Counted from the stretch's first letter, positions 1 to 7,015 are shown. The stretch is DNA of 28,463 nucleotides from an uncultured Oscillospiraceae bacterium (GCA_905198295.1 CAJKBW010000036.1:1-28463), one strand, 5' to 3'. Notes: a model not told the origin generated them from the letters alone. Numbers and translations: made by a program.

Positions 1-32
1 GAATTTATCCGCAGGTATATTCCGACCGGAAC

Positions 33-58
33 GGCGGGCGGCAATTATGCCGCCCGCC
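33..58. repeat. GC-rich inverted repeat after the DUF3298 gene
   Basis: An 11-bp perfect inverted repeat (GGCGGGCGGCA / TGCCGCCCGCC) with a 4-nt ATTA loop lies 3 bases beyond the stop codon of the minus-strand DUF3298 gene. It can form a strong hairpin at the transcript end, but no T-run follows on either strand, so it is not a classical intrinsic terminator. It may stabilise the 3' end or block polymerase. Confidence 0.6.
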
Positions 59-61
59 GCC

Positions 62-754
62 TTACTGACACCAAAAGCAGGTCGTTTTCGGATCCCGCAC
101 ACAGGCGGAATACGGAAACCCGAATTCGCGTATACCGGAAGAATAAGGCGCGATCGCATACTGCGGATAAAAAATGACCAGGCCGCCCGGTGTACTATAA
201 AAATTCTGTTCGTCAAAGTTATCACGCACAAGCGCTGCATAATCGTCAAAATACAGCGAGGGGTTCTGCCGGATCTGCCGTTCGATTTCCCGAAAAATGA
301 TTTCGGTATCGTAGGTATCCCCCGGCCCGCAATGCAGCAGTTCCCGGAGCTTCATCAGCCGGAAGCCCTGCAGATTCCAGACCTGAGCGCTGCGCTGTGT
401 ATTGCCGTGCGCGCCGCCGGTGAACTCATACTGGTCAAAAACCAGACTGAGGATACAGCAGCGGTTGTCGCTGACACGGAAAGTGGTGAGTGCCTGATAA
501 ACCATCACCGGGTATCCGTTCTCGACGGAATAGCGGTACTGCTCCTCCGCCTTCGGCAGCAGCTCTTTTTCCACATAATCCTGATAAGCCTCTGCTTTTT
601 CACGATAAAACCGGTTGATGCCGGGCAGCGCCATCTGATAACGGGAGCCGGACAAAACCGGATAGGCAATAGAATAGGTAAGTATTTTTTGGCCGTCTAT
701 AAACAGGTCCCTTTCCAGGACTTCGGTTTTCACCATAGTTGTATATTCCTGCAT
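62..754 (-). CDS. DUF3298 / RsiV-like domain protein
   Basis: A 230-aa protein. The C-terminal half carries features I associate with the DUF3298 (often with DUF4163) fold found in the extracellular part of anti-sigma factor RsiV: a Y-x-F-T-G-G-A-H-G-N motif around residue 113 and an F-Y-x-x-P-x-G-L-V-I-F-Y-x-x-Y-x-I-A-P-Y block near residue 190. There is no signal peptide or membrane segment, so this looks like a cytosolic, stand-alone version. I chose ATG at 754 because AGGAG lies 10 bases upstream; a TTG at 760 is the alternative. The gene diverges from the GntR-ABC operon. Its molecular role is unknown; RsiV binds lysozyme through this domain, but that cannot be carried over here. Confidence 0.75.
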   Translation of the reverse strand: MQEYTTMVKTEVLERDLFIDGQKILTYSIAYPVLSGSRYQMALPGINRFYREKAEAYQDYVEKELLPKAEEQYRYSVENGYPVMVYQALTTFRVSDNRCCILSLVFDQYEFTGGAHGNTQRSAQVWNLQGFRLMKLRELLHCGPGDTYDTEIIFREIERQIRQNPSLYFDDYAALVRDNFDEQNFYSTPGGLVIFYPQYAIAPYSSGIREFGFPYSACVRDPKTTCFWCQ

Positions 755-837
755 AATCAAGCGTCTCCTTTACTGCATATCGGAGGCTTAGCCCCCTGTC
801 CCAGTATATGCAGGATAGTCGCCGCCTGTCTTTCCCC

Positions 838-866
838 TTGACAGAGATACCGCTGTGCATTAAACT
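838..866 (+). promoter_or_regulatory. sigma-A promoter of the ytrA-like operon
   Basis: TTGACA (838-843), a 17-bp spacer and TAAACT (861-866) form a near-consensus sigma-A promoter. The expected start point is close to 873, which places it inside the operator described next. It lies about 75 bases upstream of the regulator's start codon and should drive the three genes 941-4459. Confidence 0.8.
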
Positions 867-870
867 GTTA

Positions 871-895
871 AGTGTATTATTCACCATGGTACACA
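871..895 (+). promoter_or_regulatory. YtrA-type operator
   Basis: AGTGTA at 871-876, 13 bases, then TACACA at 890-895. The published Bacillus subtilis YtrA operator is AGTGTA-N13-TACACT, so this is an 11 of 12 match with exactly the expected spacing. It sits directly downstream of the -10 box, over the predicted transcription start, as expected for autorepression. Confidence 0.75.
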
Positions 896-940
896 TCACA
901 GTGAAAACGGATGAATTTTGACGAAAGGAGGCGAAGCCGG

Positions 941-1318
941 ATGTTCAGCATCGATCCGATGTCGCGGATTCCGATTTATGAACAGATCATCCGGCAGACC
1001 GAGCAGCGGATTTTATCCGGACTGCTGCCGCCGGGCAGTCAGCTGCCGTCGGTGCGCAGCCTGTCTCTGGAGCTGTCGGTAAACCCCAATACGATCCAAA
1101 AAGCCTATTCGGATATGGATACACGCGGCCTGCTGTGTTCGATTCCGGGGCGGGGCTGCTTTGTCTCGGAGAACGCCCCCACGTTGCTCAACCAGTATAA
1201 GCGGCAGCAGCTGGGCGACCTGCAGGAAACGATACGGGAGCTGGCGTTGGCGGGCATCAGCCGGGAAGAGCTGATTGCCTGCATCGACGCGGCCTGTCAG
1301 GATGTGCAGGCGCTGTAA
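941..1318 (+). CDS. GntR family regulator, YtrA subfamily
   Basis: A 125-aa regulator with a winged-helix DNA-binding domain at residues about 8-75 (P-I-Y-E-Q-I-I-R-Q, P-P-G-S-Q-L-P-S-V-R-S, V-N-P-N-T-I-Q-K-A-Y) and a short helical tail of about 50 residues, the layout of the YtrA subfamily, which lacks a large effector domain. GAAAGGAGGCG ends 9 bases before ATG 941, so I prefer this start over the ATG at 911, which lies upstream of the ribosome site. It is followed by an ABC ATPase and permease, the standard YtrA arrangement. YtrA-type regulators usually repress their own transporter operon until cell-wall-active antibiotics are present. The operator at 871-895 supports autoregulation. Confidence 0.92.
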   Translation: MFSIDPMSRIPIYEQIIRQTEQRILSGLLPPGSQLPSVRSLSLELSVNPNTIQKAYSDMDTRGLLCSIPGRGCFVSENAPTLLNQYKRQQLGDLQETIRELALAGISREELIACIDAACQDVQAL

Positions 1319-1404
1319 GAAAACGGATGCCGGACCGGTTATCCAAAACAGCGAGCCATTTGCGCCGGCCCAACCGGTGCAACACAAAGAACGGGGGAAA
1401 CCGT

Positions 1405-2304
1405 ATGATCAACGTTGAAAAGGTCACCAAGCACTTTGATGACTTTACCGCGCTAAAGGAAATATCCTGTACCATCCGGGAAGGCTGCATATACGGGATG
1501 GTCGGCTCAAACGGCGCAGGCAAATCCACCCTGCTTCGCCTGATTTCGGGCGTGTACCGGCCCGACGGCGGCCGTATCACGATTGAAGGGCAGCCAGTGT
1601 GGGAGAATCCGGAAATCAAGCAGCGGATGGTGTATGTCCCGGATGACCTGTATTTTCTGCCCGGTGCCTCCATCAGCCGCATGGAAGCGCTGTATGCCCG
1701 GGCGTACCCGCAGTTTGACCACGAGCGCTGCCGCCAGCTGGTGCAGGCCTTCCGGCTGGATCCGCATAAGCCGGTGGCGGCCTTTTCCAAGGGCATGCGG
1801 CGGCAGGCCGCATGCATTCTCGCGATTTCCTGCCGGCCGCAGTATCTGTTTTTCGATGAGACCTTTGACGGGCTGGACCCGGTCATGCGGCGGCTGGTCA
1901 AAAACCTGATCTGCCGGGACGTACTGGAGCGGCAGGCCACCGCGATCATCACCTCACATTCGCTGCGGGAACTGGAGGATACCTGCGACCAGCTCGCACT
2001 GCTGCATAAGGGCGGCATGGTGTTTGAAAGCGATATCCAAAACCTGAAAACCTCCCTGTTCAAGATCCAGATTGCCTTTGCCGGAGAATATGACCAGTCG
2101 TTATTCGACGATCTGGATCTGCTCCACTTTTCCAAGCGCGGGTCGGTCGCCAATATGATCGTGCGGGGCGACCGCGAGCAAACGGTCGGACAGCTCAAAA
2201 ATCTGTCGCCGATCCTGCTCGATGTGCTCCCGCTTACGCTGGAAGAGGTGTTCACCTACGAGATGGAAGCGCTCGGCTACAGCTTCGACGACATTCTGGA
2301 ATGA
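1405..2304 (+). CDS. ABC transporter ATP-binding protein (YtrB-like)
   Basis: A 299-aa ATPase subunit. Walker A is GSNGAGKS at residues 34-41, the signature is the degenerate FSKGMRRQ at 127-134 (as is common in YtrB/NatA-type ATPases, where SKGM replaces SGGQ), Walker B is YLFFDE at 147-152, followed by the D-loop GLDP and the switch histidine in TSHS. A regulatory C-terminal extension of roughly 90 residues follows. GGGGGAAA stands 4 bases before ATG 1405; the frame is open upstream but without a ribosome site. It couples ATP hydrolysis to the permease encoded 13 bases downstream. The substrate is unknown; by analogy it may act in cell-envelope stress or antibiotic resistance. Confidence 0.93.
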   Translation: MINVEKVTKHFDDFTALKEISCTIREGCIYGMVGSNGAGKSTLLRLISGVYRPDGGRITIEGQPVWENPEIKQRMVYVPDDLYFLPGASISRMEALYARAYPQFDHERCRQLVQAFRLDPHKPVAAFSKGMRRQAACILAISCRPQYLFFDETFDGLDPVMRRLVKNLICRDVLERQATAIITSHSLRELEDTCDQLALLHKGGMVFESDIQNLKTSLFKIQIAFAGEYDQSLFDDLDLLHFSKRGSVANMIVRGDREQTVGQLKNLSPILLDVLPLTLEEVFTYEMEALGYSFDDILE

Positions 2305-2317
2305 GGAGGATACACGG

Positions 2318-4459
2318 GTGAGAAAACGTTTTTTTGATGTCGGCCTGTACGCCGATGCGCTGCGGCAGCTGCGGCTGATCGGCGTCGCCGCCTTTATCAT
2401 TCTGGAGCTGGAAGCCATTCTTCTCCCGCTGGCAAGCTGGTTTTCGCAGCAGCAGATGATCGCCAACGGCTATATCGCCCCGAACGCTCCTTATATTGCG
2501 AACTTGCTCGAATGGCATCCGCTGGTTGTCCTGTGCCCTTTTTTGATTGCACCGCTGATGATGCTGGTGCTGTTCCATTTTCTAAATAAGCGCAGCGCCA
2601 GTGATTTTTATCATTCCCTTCCCAATACCCGCGTTTCGCTGTTCTTAAGCTTTATTGCCGCGATCATGACCTGGGTGACCGCGATTATGCTGCTGACCAC
2701 CGCCACCGATCTGGTGATGTTCCGGCTGTTCCCCTCGGGAGGGACGATCAATTTCCCGTCCGCCCTGACGATGCTGTTCAACCTGTGGACAGCGGCGCTG
2801 TATCTTTGCATGAGCCTAGGCATCGGCATGAGCGTAACCGGCACCCTGTTCACCAATCTCGCGGTAACCGTCCTGCTGGTGTTTTCGCCGCGCCTGCTGC
2901 TGTTTGCGATGCACGAAAGCCTGACCAACGTACTGCCGATCCTGCCGCCGGGCAGTCAGCCTTTTCTGCTGGACGGATCGGCAAACGTCGTCACCGGTCT
3001 GCTTTTCAGCGGCTCGGTGGGCGGCGTGCCGAAATCTCTGGCGAATCCGGCGAGCGGACTTTACACGCTGGTGCTTGCGCTCGTCTACGGCATATTTGCG
3101 CTCTGGCTATTCTGCCGCCGGCCAAGCGAAACGGCCGGCAAATCCGCCCCCAACCGCATCGTGCAGGCGGCCTTCCGTCTGGTGCCGGCCGCGCTGTTCT
3201 GCCTTATCCCCTGCTCAATGATCACCAGCCGGTGGTTCAGCGGGGATCCCGTGTACGACACGGAGCTGTTTGAATATCTGGTTCTGTATATCGTAGCTGT
3301 CGGCATTTATTTTCTGTATGAACTGGTCACCACACGGAAATGGCGCAACTTGTGGCGCGCCGTGCCGGGACTCGGCATCCTGGCTGCGCTGAATCTGCTG
3401 CTCATCGGCGGCACGGCCGGGGTATATTCCTCTGCCCTGAGCTATCACCCCAAAACCGAAGAAATCGAAAGTGTACGGATCGTGCAGAATACGGGCGACA
3501 ATTATTTTGCCCTGCGTTCTTCCGCCATCGAACTCACCGATGAAGCCATCCGCGAGGTTGTCGCCGAACAACTGGAATTTGCGGTAACCGATATCCGGCA
3601 GGCACAGCGGCTCTGGTTCGGGCAGGATCAGTCTTCCTCCCTTTCCGGCGAGACGTATATCTGGCAGACCGTGGCGATCAAAACCGCAATGGGTACCACC
3701 TACCGCCGGATTCCCATGACGATGGGCGACCTTGCCGTTATCACAGAACATCTCGAGGCAAATGCGGACTACCGCCGGATCTATATGGAGCTGCCTGGTC
3801 TGGATGAAGATAACCTGCAGGTATCGGTTTCCGGCCTGACCGAGGAAAAGGCCCGTGAGCTGTACGCCATTGCCCGCGAAGAAATCGCCGATCTGGATTT
3901 TGCGATGTGGTACGCCTGCCTGACCGGCAGAAACCCCGTTGGGGACATAGAGATCGGCGACCAGGCACAGACCGCCTTTGCAGCCTCCCTGCCGGCATCC
4001 ATCTCGGTGAGCGGTTACCGTGGGGCGCAGAGTTATTCTTTGGATTTCCCGCTGTATACTTTCCTGCCGGAGACTTGTGAACAGTATCTCGCCCGGTATA
4101 ACGAAGGACAGGCCGCACAGGATTTCTTCCGCTGGCTTTCGGAAGCGGGCGGTGAGGACTGTATGGTCTCCATCACCTGGTACGACACCGCATTTTCCGG
4201 AGAGAACTACAACAATTTCCGCGGAAAGGCCTGGCCTGCCTTTATGGAGGCACACGGACAGGCGCTGCGGGAAAGCCTGGAATCCACAGCGGCGCCCCGT
4301 ATGGACGGCACCTTGCTGCGCATCTATGTCGAGGAAGCTGACAAAAACGGCTATTATGTCTCCACGGATGTTTACTGCAACGCCTCGCCGGCCTTTCAGG
4401 CCGCCCTGCGGGCCTATCAGCAAGACGGCGAACTGCAGGCGGTATTCACCGTACAATAA
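2318..4459 (+). CDS. Large ABC permease with soluble C-terminal domain
   Basis: A 713-aa membrane protein. The first about 390 residues hold roughly eight to ten hydrophobic segments (for example L-I-G-V-A-A-F-I-I-L near residue 20, then H-P-L-V-V-L-C-P-F-L, and A-V-P-G-L-G-I-L-A-A-L near 360). A D-F-Y-H-S-L-P-N-T-R-V motif between the second and third segments is typical of clostridial ABC-2 permeases paired with YtrB-like ATPases. The last about 320 residues are hydrophilic and probably extracytoplasmic. GAGGAGGA lies 7 bases before the GTG at 2318, so GTG is taken as start; the frame stays open upstream inside the ATPase gene, but the ribosome site and the ATPase stop argue for GTG. The C-terminal domain is not one I recognise and may sense or bind substrate outside the cell. 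Confidence 0.85.
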   Translation: MRKRFFDVGLYADALRQLRLIGVAAFIILELEAILLPLASWFSQQQMIANGYIAPNAPYIANLLEWHPLVVLCPFLIAPLMMLVLFHFLNKRSASDFYHSLPNTRVSLFLSFIAAIMTWVTAIMLLTTATDLVMFRLFPSGGTINFPSALTMLFNLWTAALYLCMSLGIGMSVTGTLFTNLAVTVLLVFSPRLLLFAMHESLTNVLPILPPGSQPFLLDGSANVVTGLLFSGSVGGVPKSLANPASGLYTLVLALVYGIFALWLFCRRPSETAGKSAPNRIVQAAFRLVPAALFCLIPCSMITSRWFSGDPVYDTELFEYLVLYIVAVGIYFLYELVTTRKWRNLWRAVPGLGILAALNLLLIGGTAGVYSSALSYHPKTEEIESVRIVQNTGDNYFALRSSAIELTDEAIREVVAEQLEFAVTDIRQAQRLWFGQDQSSSLSGETYIWQTVAIKTAMGTTYRRIPMTMGDLAVITEHLEANADYRRIYMELPGLDEDNLQVSVSGLTEEKARELYAIAREEIADLDFAMWYACLTGRNPVGDIEIGDQAQTAFAASLPASISVSGYRGAQSYSLDFPLYTFLPETCEQYLARYNEGQAAQDFFRWLSEAGGEDCMVSITWYDTAFSGENYNNFRGKAWPAFMEAHGQALRESLESTAAPRMDGTLLRIYVEEADKNGYYVSTDVYCNASPAFQAALRAYQQDGELQAVFTVQ

Positions 4460-4468
4460 CACGCATAC

Positions 4469-4513
4469 GCCTCTTTCCTGCCGCATACACTGTGGCGGGA
4501 AGGAGGCATTTTT
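4469..4513 (+). terminator. Terminator hairpin that contains the next gene's ribosome site
   Basis: Arms 4469-4485 and 4491-4507 form a 17-bp stem (three G-U pairs, no mismatch) with a TACAC loop, followed by ATTTTT at 4508-4513. This is a good intrinsic terminator for the ABC operon. Its 3' arm includes GGGAAGGAGG, which is the ribosome site of the gene starting at 4514, so read-through transcripts would also hide that site. Confidence 0.75.
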
Positions 4514-4783
4514 ATGTACAGCAATGAATTGCGTGAGCGGCTGGCAGAATACCGGGAGCTGAAAGCGCAGCTGGCCCGTACGCAGGCCGCCCTGGAAGAA
4601 ACCGAGCAAGCGATCAAGGCGCATATGGGGGAACGGGAAGAACTGCTGTTTGAAGGCGTGCGCATACGCTGGGCTTATTACGACAGCAGCCGGTTCGATA
4701 CCACCGCGTTCCGGCAGGCTCACGAAGACCTGTATCAGCAGTTCTGCAAAACCACCCGCAGCCGCCGTTTTACAGTTACATAA
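4514..4783 (+). CDS. Orphan small protein resembling the YqaJ nuclease C-terminus
   Basis: An 89-aa protein. Residues 1-40 form a charged helix likely to be coiled coil (E-L-R-E-R-L-A-E-Y-R-E-L-K). The remainder, with A-H-M-G-E-R-E-E-L, I-R-W-A-Y-Y, R-F-D-T-T-A-F, H-E-D-L-Y-Q-Q-F and a final T-T-R-S-R-R-F-T-V, follows the pattern I associate with the C-terminal segment of phage YqaJ-type exonucleases (a lambda-exonuclease-like recombinase family), where the order is helix, beta-strand with W-K, S/R-F-D, H-P-D-L, R-x-F-x-V. The nuclease domain itself is absent, so catalysis is not expected. GGGAAGGAGG gives a strong ribosome site, but it lies in the stem of a terminator. It may be a phage remnant or a separate single-domain family. 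Confidence 0.65.
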   Translation: MYSNELRERLAEYRELKAQLARTQAALEETEQAIKAHMGEREELLFEGVRIRWAYYDSSRFDTTAFRQAHEDLYQQFCKTTRSRRFTVT

Positions 4784-4784
4784 A

Positions 4785-4815
4785 AAAGGAGGGGCGGCGC
4801 CCCTCCTTTCCTTTT
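4785..4815 (+). terminator. Intrinsic terminator
   Basis: An 11-bp perfect stem (AAAGGAGGGGC / GCCCCTCCTTT, 4785-4795 and 4799-4809) with a 3-nt loop is followed by CCTTTT. It begins 2 bases after the stop codon of the 89-aa gene. The stem also contains AAAGGAGG, but no start codon follows it. Confidence 0.85.
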
Positions 4816-4887
4816 AACAAAACTGTTATCGGCAATCCATTCTGCCGCAGGGATTGCGCGGCGGGATAAAGGCTCTCGGAAAAAGAT

Positions 4888-4999
4888 AAAGGAAGCGGCG
4901 CGCACCGGCAAAGTTACTGCGCCGCTTCCCCAGCACAGCTGCCGCAAGGACATACGGCATAGAATAGTATGCACTATGCCGTCCGTTTTGGCAAGGTGC
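4888..4999. repeat. 112-bp structured repeat, copy A
   Basis: Copy A of a repeat found again at 5295-5406 in the same orientation, roughly 80 percent identical by eye. It contains two hairpins: an 11-bp stem GGAAGCGGCGC / GCGCCGCTTCC (4891-4901 with 4917-4927) with a variable loop, and a second one around GGCATAG / CTATGCC (4955-4961 and 4973-4979) whose 11-nt loop is almost unchanged between copies. A conserved CACAGCTGCCGCA stretch joins them. No T-run follows, so these are not simple terminators. No open frame was found inside. It may be a MITE-like element, a recombination site or an RNA. Confidence 0.8.
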
Positions 5000-5070
5000 A
5001 AATATTTTCGTCTTCCTTTTTCCGTGTTTCCCGCTCTGTCCTCCCAGAATCAATCAATAAAAATGGCGCT

Positions 5071-5112
5071 TTGACTTTTGTCGGTAAAAACTATACAATA
5101 CTTTTGTCGGTA
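5071..5112 (+). promoter_or_regulatory. Promoter with direct-repeat operator for the RHH gene
   Basis: TTGACT (5071-5076), 17 bp and TACAAT (5094-5099) form a good sigma-A promoter. A perfect 13-bp direct repeat, ACTTTTGTCGGTA, occurs at 5074-5086 (overlapping the -35 box) and 5100-5112 (over the predicted start point), with a period of 26 bp. Direct repeats of this kind are typical binding sites for ribbon-helix-helix autorepressors, and the next gene encodes one. Confidence 0.75.
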
Positions 5113-5127
5113 GAAAGGAGGAGCTGC

Positions 5128-5295
5128 TTGCCGGCAAAAAAAATGGGGCGACCAACCGATGACCCGAAACCGATTCGTCTGGATATTCGTATCAGTGAAA
5201 CGGATGCACGCATCTTGGACGACTATTGCAGACGCACGGGAAAAAGACGCCCGGAAGCCATTCGGGACGGGATAAAATCGCTCAAAGACAAATGA
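5128..5295 (+). CDS. Ribbon-helix-helix DNA-binding protein (CopG/Arc type)
   Basis: A 55-aa protein. A basic start (P-A-K-K-M-G-R-P-T-D-D-P-K) is followed by the beta-strand I-R-L-D-I-R-I-S, helix A with A-R-I-L-D-D-Y-C-R-R-T-G, and helix B with R-P-E-A-I-R-D-G-I-K-S-L. This is the ribbon-helix-helix pattern of small dimeric repressors. AAAGGAGGAG ends 3 to 4 bases before TTG 5128; the ATG at 5143 would be 18 bases away and loses the N-terminal arm, so TTG is favoured. The stop codon overlaps the first base of repeat copy B. The gene stands alone with no toxin partner directly downstream, so a plain autorepressor or element-borne regulator is more likely than an antitoxin. Similar M-G-R-P-T-proteins occur in clostridial mobile elements. 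Confidence 0.8.
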   Translation: MPAKKMGRPTDDPKPIRLDIRISETDARILDDYCRRTGKRRPEAIRDGIKSLKDK

Positions 5296-5406
5296 AAGGA
5301 AGCGGCGCTCGTCGGTCAGAATTCACGCCGCTTCCCCCACACAGCTGCCGCACAGAACGGTCAGCATAGAATAGTATACACTATGCCGTCCGTTCTGGCA
5401 AGGCGC
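5295..5406. repeat. 112-bp structured repeat, copy B
   Basis: Copy B of the repeat at 4888-4999, same orientation and length. It starts at the last base of the RHH stop codon. The first stem (AGCGGCG / CGCCGCT region) and the core GCATAGAATAGTATACACTA are kept. The left arm of the second hairpin differs from copy A, yet still pairs: AGAACGG here pairs with CCGTTCT on the right, where copy A has a GGAC/GTCC pairing. Preserved pairing despite sequence change hints at selection on structure. Confidence 0.8.
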
Positions 5407-5520
5407 TGTGCTGCTTTACAGCGAAGTTTTTCGTTCCGGCCGCCGATTCCGTCGCACACCGGACACTTCGGTGCTGCCGGGAAAGACTTCCGTTTTTGAT
5501 CGGAAAGGAGGAAGATCCAA

Positions 5521-5796
5521 ATGAAAAAAAGCCTTGTGGAGGCGCTCTATTTTGGCGACATCTCCCCTTTTTCACGCCGCCGGCCGCCCCGCCCGGAACA
5601 GGAAGCCGTGTTCAAAAAAATCGAAACGGAACGGGAATACCTGAAAAGCCGGCTGTCCGCCGACGATGTGCAGCGCTTGGAAAACTGGGAGACTCTGCTG
5701 GCCGACGCCAGCGCGCAGGAAGGCGTCGAATGCTTTGCCTGTGGCCTGAAGTTTGGGATACAGCTTCTTTGTGAAACGGCGGCCACGCCTATGTAG
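5521..5796 (+). CDS. DUF6809-type small protein
   Basis: A 91-aa soluble protein. The start M-K-K-S-L-V-E-A-L-Y-F-G-D-I-S-P, a central helix (E-A-V-F-K-K-I-E-T-E-R-E-Y-L), and a final F-x-x-G-L-K-F-G-I-Q-L-L-C-E helix match the pattern I recall for DUF6809, short helical proteins common in clostridia and often near mobile DNA. GAAAGGAGGAAG lies 8 bases before ATG 5521. About 115 bases separate it from repeat copy B. The function is unknown; nothing in it suggests catalysis. A bidirectional terminator follows. Confidence 0.7.
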   Translation: MKKSLVEALYFGDISPFSRRRPPRPEQEAVFKKIETEREYLKSRLSADDVQRLENWETLLADASAQEGVECFACGLKFGIQLLCETAATPM

Positions 5797-5820
5797 CTGC
5801 CGACAGCTCCTCCCGGCAAA

Positions 5821-5858
5821 AAACCAGGCCCCGGCCATTGGCCGGGGCCTGGTTTTTT
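5821..5858. terminator. Bidirectional intrinsic terminator
   Basis: A 16-bp perfect stem (5821-5836 and 5840-5855; AAACCAGGCCCCGGCC) with an ATT loop. T-run follows on the plus strand (to 5858) and an A-run (from 5818) precedes it, so it serves both the DUF6809 gene and the converging fucO gene. Confidence 0.92.
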
Positions 5859-5866
5859 CATACAGC

Positions 5867-7015
5867 TTACAGCAGCGAGGTGTACAGTGCAGCGATATCC
5901 TCCACGCTCGTCTCACGCGGATTGCCCGGACGGCAGGCGTCGTCGTAGGCGGACTGAGCCAGAAACGGGATATCCTCTTTTTTGACAATATCCCTGAGAT
6001 CCTTCGGGATGCCGACGTCGGCGGCCAGCTGGCGCACCGCCTCCACAGCAGCCCTGCGGTATTCCTCCTGGGTCATACTCTCGGTGCCCTTAACCCCCAT
6101 CGCCGCGGCGATGTCCCGATATTTCTCCCCGGTTGCCGGCGCGTTGTATTCCATCACGGTCGGCAGGATGATGGCGTTCGCCACACCATGCGGGGTATCG
6201 TACAGCGCGCCGAGCGGGTGCGCCATCGAATGCACGATGCCGAGCCCGACATTGGAAAAGCCCATACCGGCCACATACTGGCCGAGCGCCATGCCCTCGC
6301 GTCCCTCCGGCGTGTTGGCCACCGCACCGCGTAAAGAGCGTGCGATGATCTCGATCGCCTTGAGGTGGAACATATCCGACAGCTCCCATGCCCCCGCGGT
6401 AATGTAGCCCTCAATCGCATGGGTCAGCGCATCCATGCCGGTCGCTGCAGTCAGCCCCTTGGGCATACTGGCCATCATTTCGGGATCGACCACCGCCACC
6501 ACCGGGATATCGTGCGGATCCACACACACAAACTTACGGTTTTTCTCCACATCGGTAATCACATAATTGATGGTCACCTCGGCAGCGGTTCCCGCCGTCG
6601 TGGGCACCGCAATAATCGGCACACTCGGGTTTGCGGTCACCACCGCCCCCTCCAGACTGCGCACATCCGCATGCTCCGGATTGGCGATAATAATGCCGAC
6701 CGCCTTGGCGGTATCCATCGAGGAGCCGCCGCCGATGGCGATAATATAATCCGCGCCGGAATCCCGGAAGGCTTTTACGCCATTCTGCACATTCTCGATC
6801 GTCGGATTGGGCTTGATATCGGAGTACATCTCATAAGCCAGTCCCGCCTCCTCCAAAACAGCGGTCACCTTCTGGGTCACCTGAAAACGGAGCAGATCCG
6901 GGTCGGAGCAGACAAACGCCTTCGTCAGCTTCCGCATCCTGACCTCGTCCGCAATGCTGCGGATCGCGCCGGCGCCGTGATAGGACGTCTCATTGAGAAT
7001 AAAACGGTTTGCCAT
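5867..7015 (-). CDS. fucO: Lactaldehyde reductase / iron-containing alcohol dehydrogenase
   Basis: A 382-aa group III metal-dependent alcohol dehydrogenase, the same length as Escherichia coli FucO and similar along its whole length from M-A-N-R-x-I-L-N-E-T onward. FucO reduces L-lactaldehyde to (S)-1,2-propanediol with NADH, disposing of electrons during fucose or rhamnose fermentation in the cytosol. The nucleotide-binding GGGSSMD motif is at residues 95-101. The metal ligands are present: D195, H199, H262 and H276 (G-M-D-A-L-T-H-A-I-E-G-Y-I-T and H-P-L-G-A...T-P-H-G-V-A-N). AGGAG lies 10 bases before ATG. The gene is monocistronic, between a promoter at 7071-7098 and a shared terminator. 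Because no fucose or rhamnose genes sit nearby, substrate choice is inferred from the close family match. Confidence 0.92.
   Translation of the reverse strand: MANRFILNETSYHGAGAIRSIADEVRMRKLTKAFVCSDPDLLRFQVTQKVTAVLEEAGLAYEMYSDIKPNPTIENVQNGVKAFRDSGADYIIAIGGGSSMDTAKAVGIIIANPEHADVRSLEGAVVTANPSVPIIAVPTTAGTAAEVTINYVITDVEKNRKFVCVDPHDIPVVAVVDPEMMASMPKGLTAATGMDALTHAIEGYITAGAWELSDMFHLKAIEIIARSLRGAVANTPEGREGMALGQYVAGMGFSNVGLGIVHSMAHPLGALYDTPHGVANAIILPTVMEYNAPATGEKYRDIAAAMGVKGTESMTQEEYRRAAVEAVRQLAADVGIPKDLRDIVKKEDIPFLAQSAYDDACRPGNPRETSVEDIAALYTSLL

Noticed and set aside
33..58. Intrinsic terminator at the left edge
   Set aside because: The stem is strong but no T-run follows on either strand.
3215..4723. 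502-codon minus-strand open frame
   Set aside because: Antisense to the ABC permease gene; no ribosome site, no recognisable motif, and it spans the terminator at 4469-4513.
4969..5127. N-terminal extension of the RHH protein
   Set aside because: It would translate through repeat copy A, the promoter and the operator; the ribosome site supports TTG 5128.
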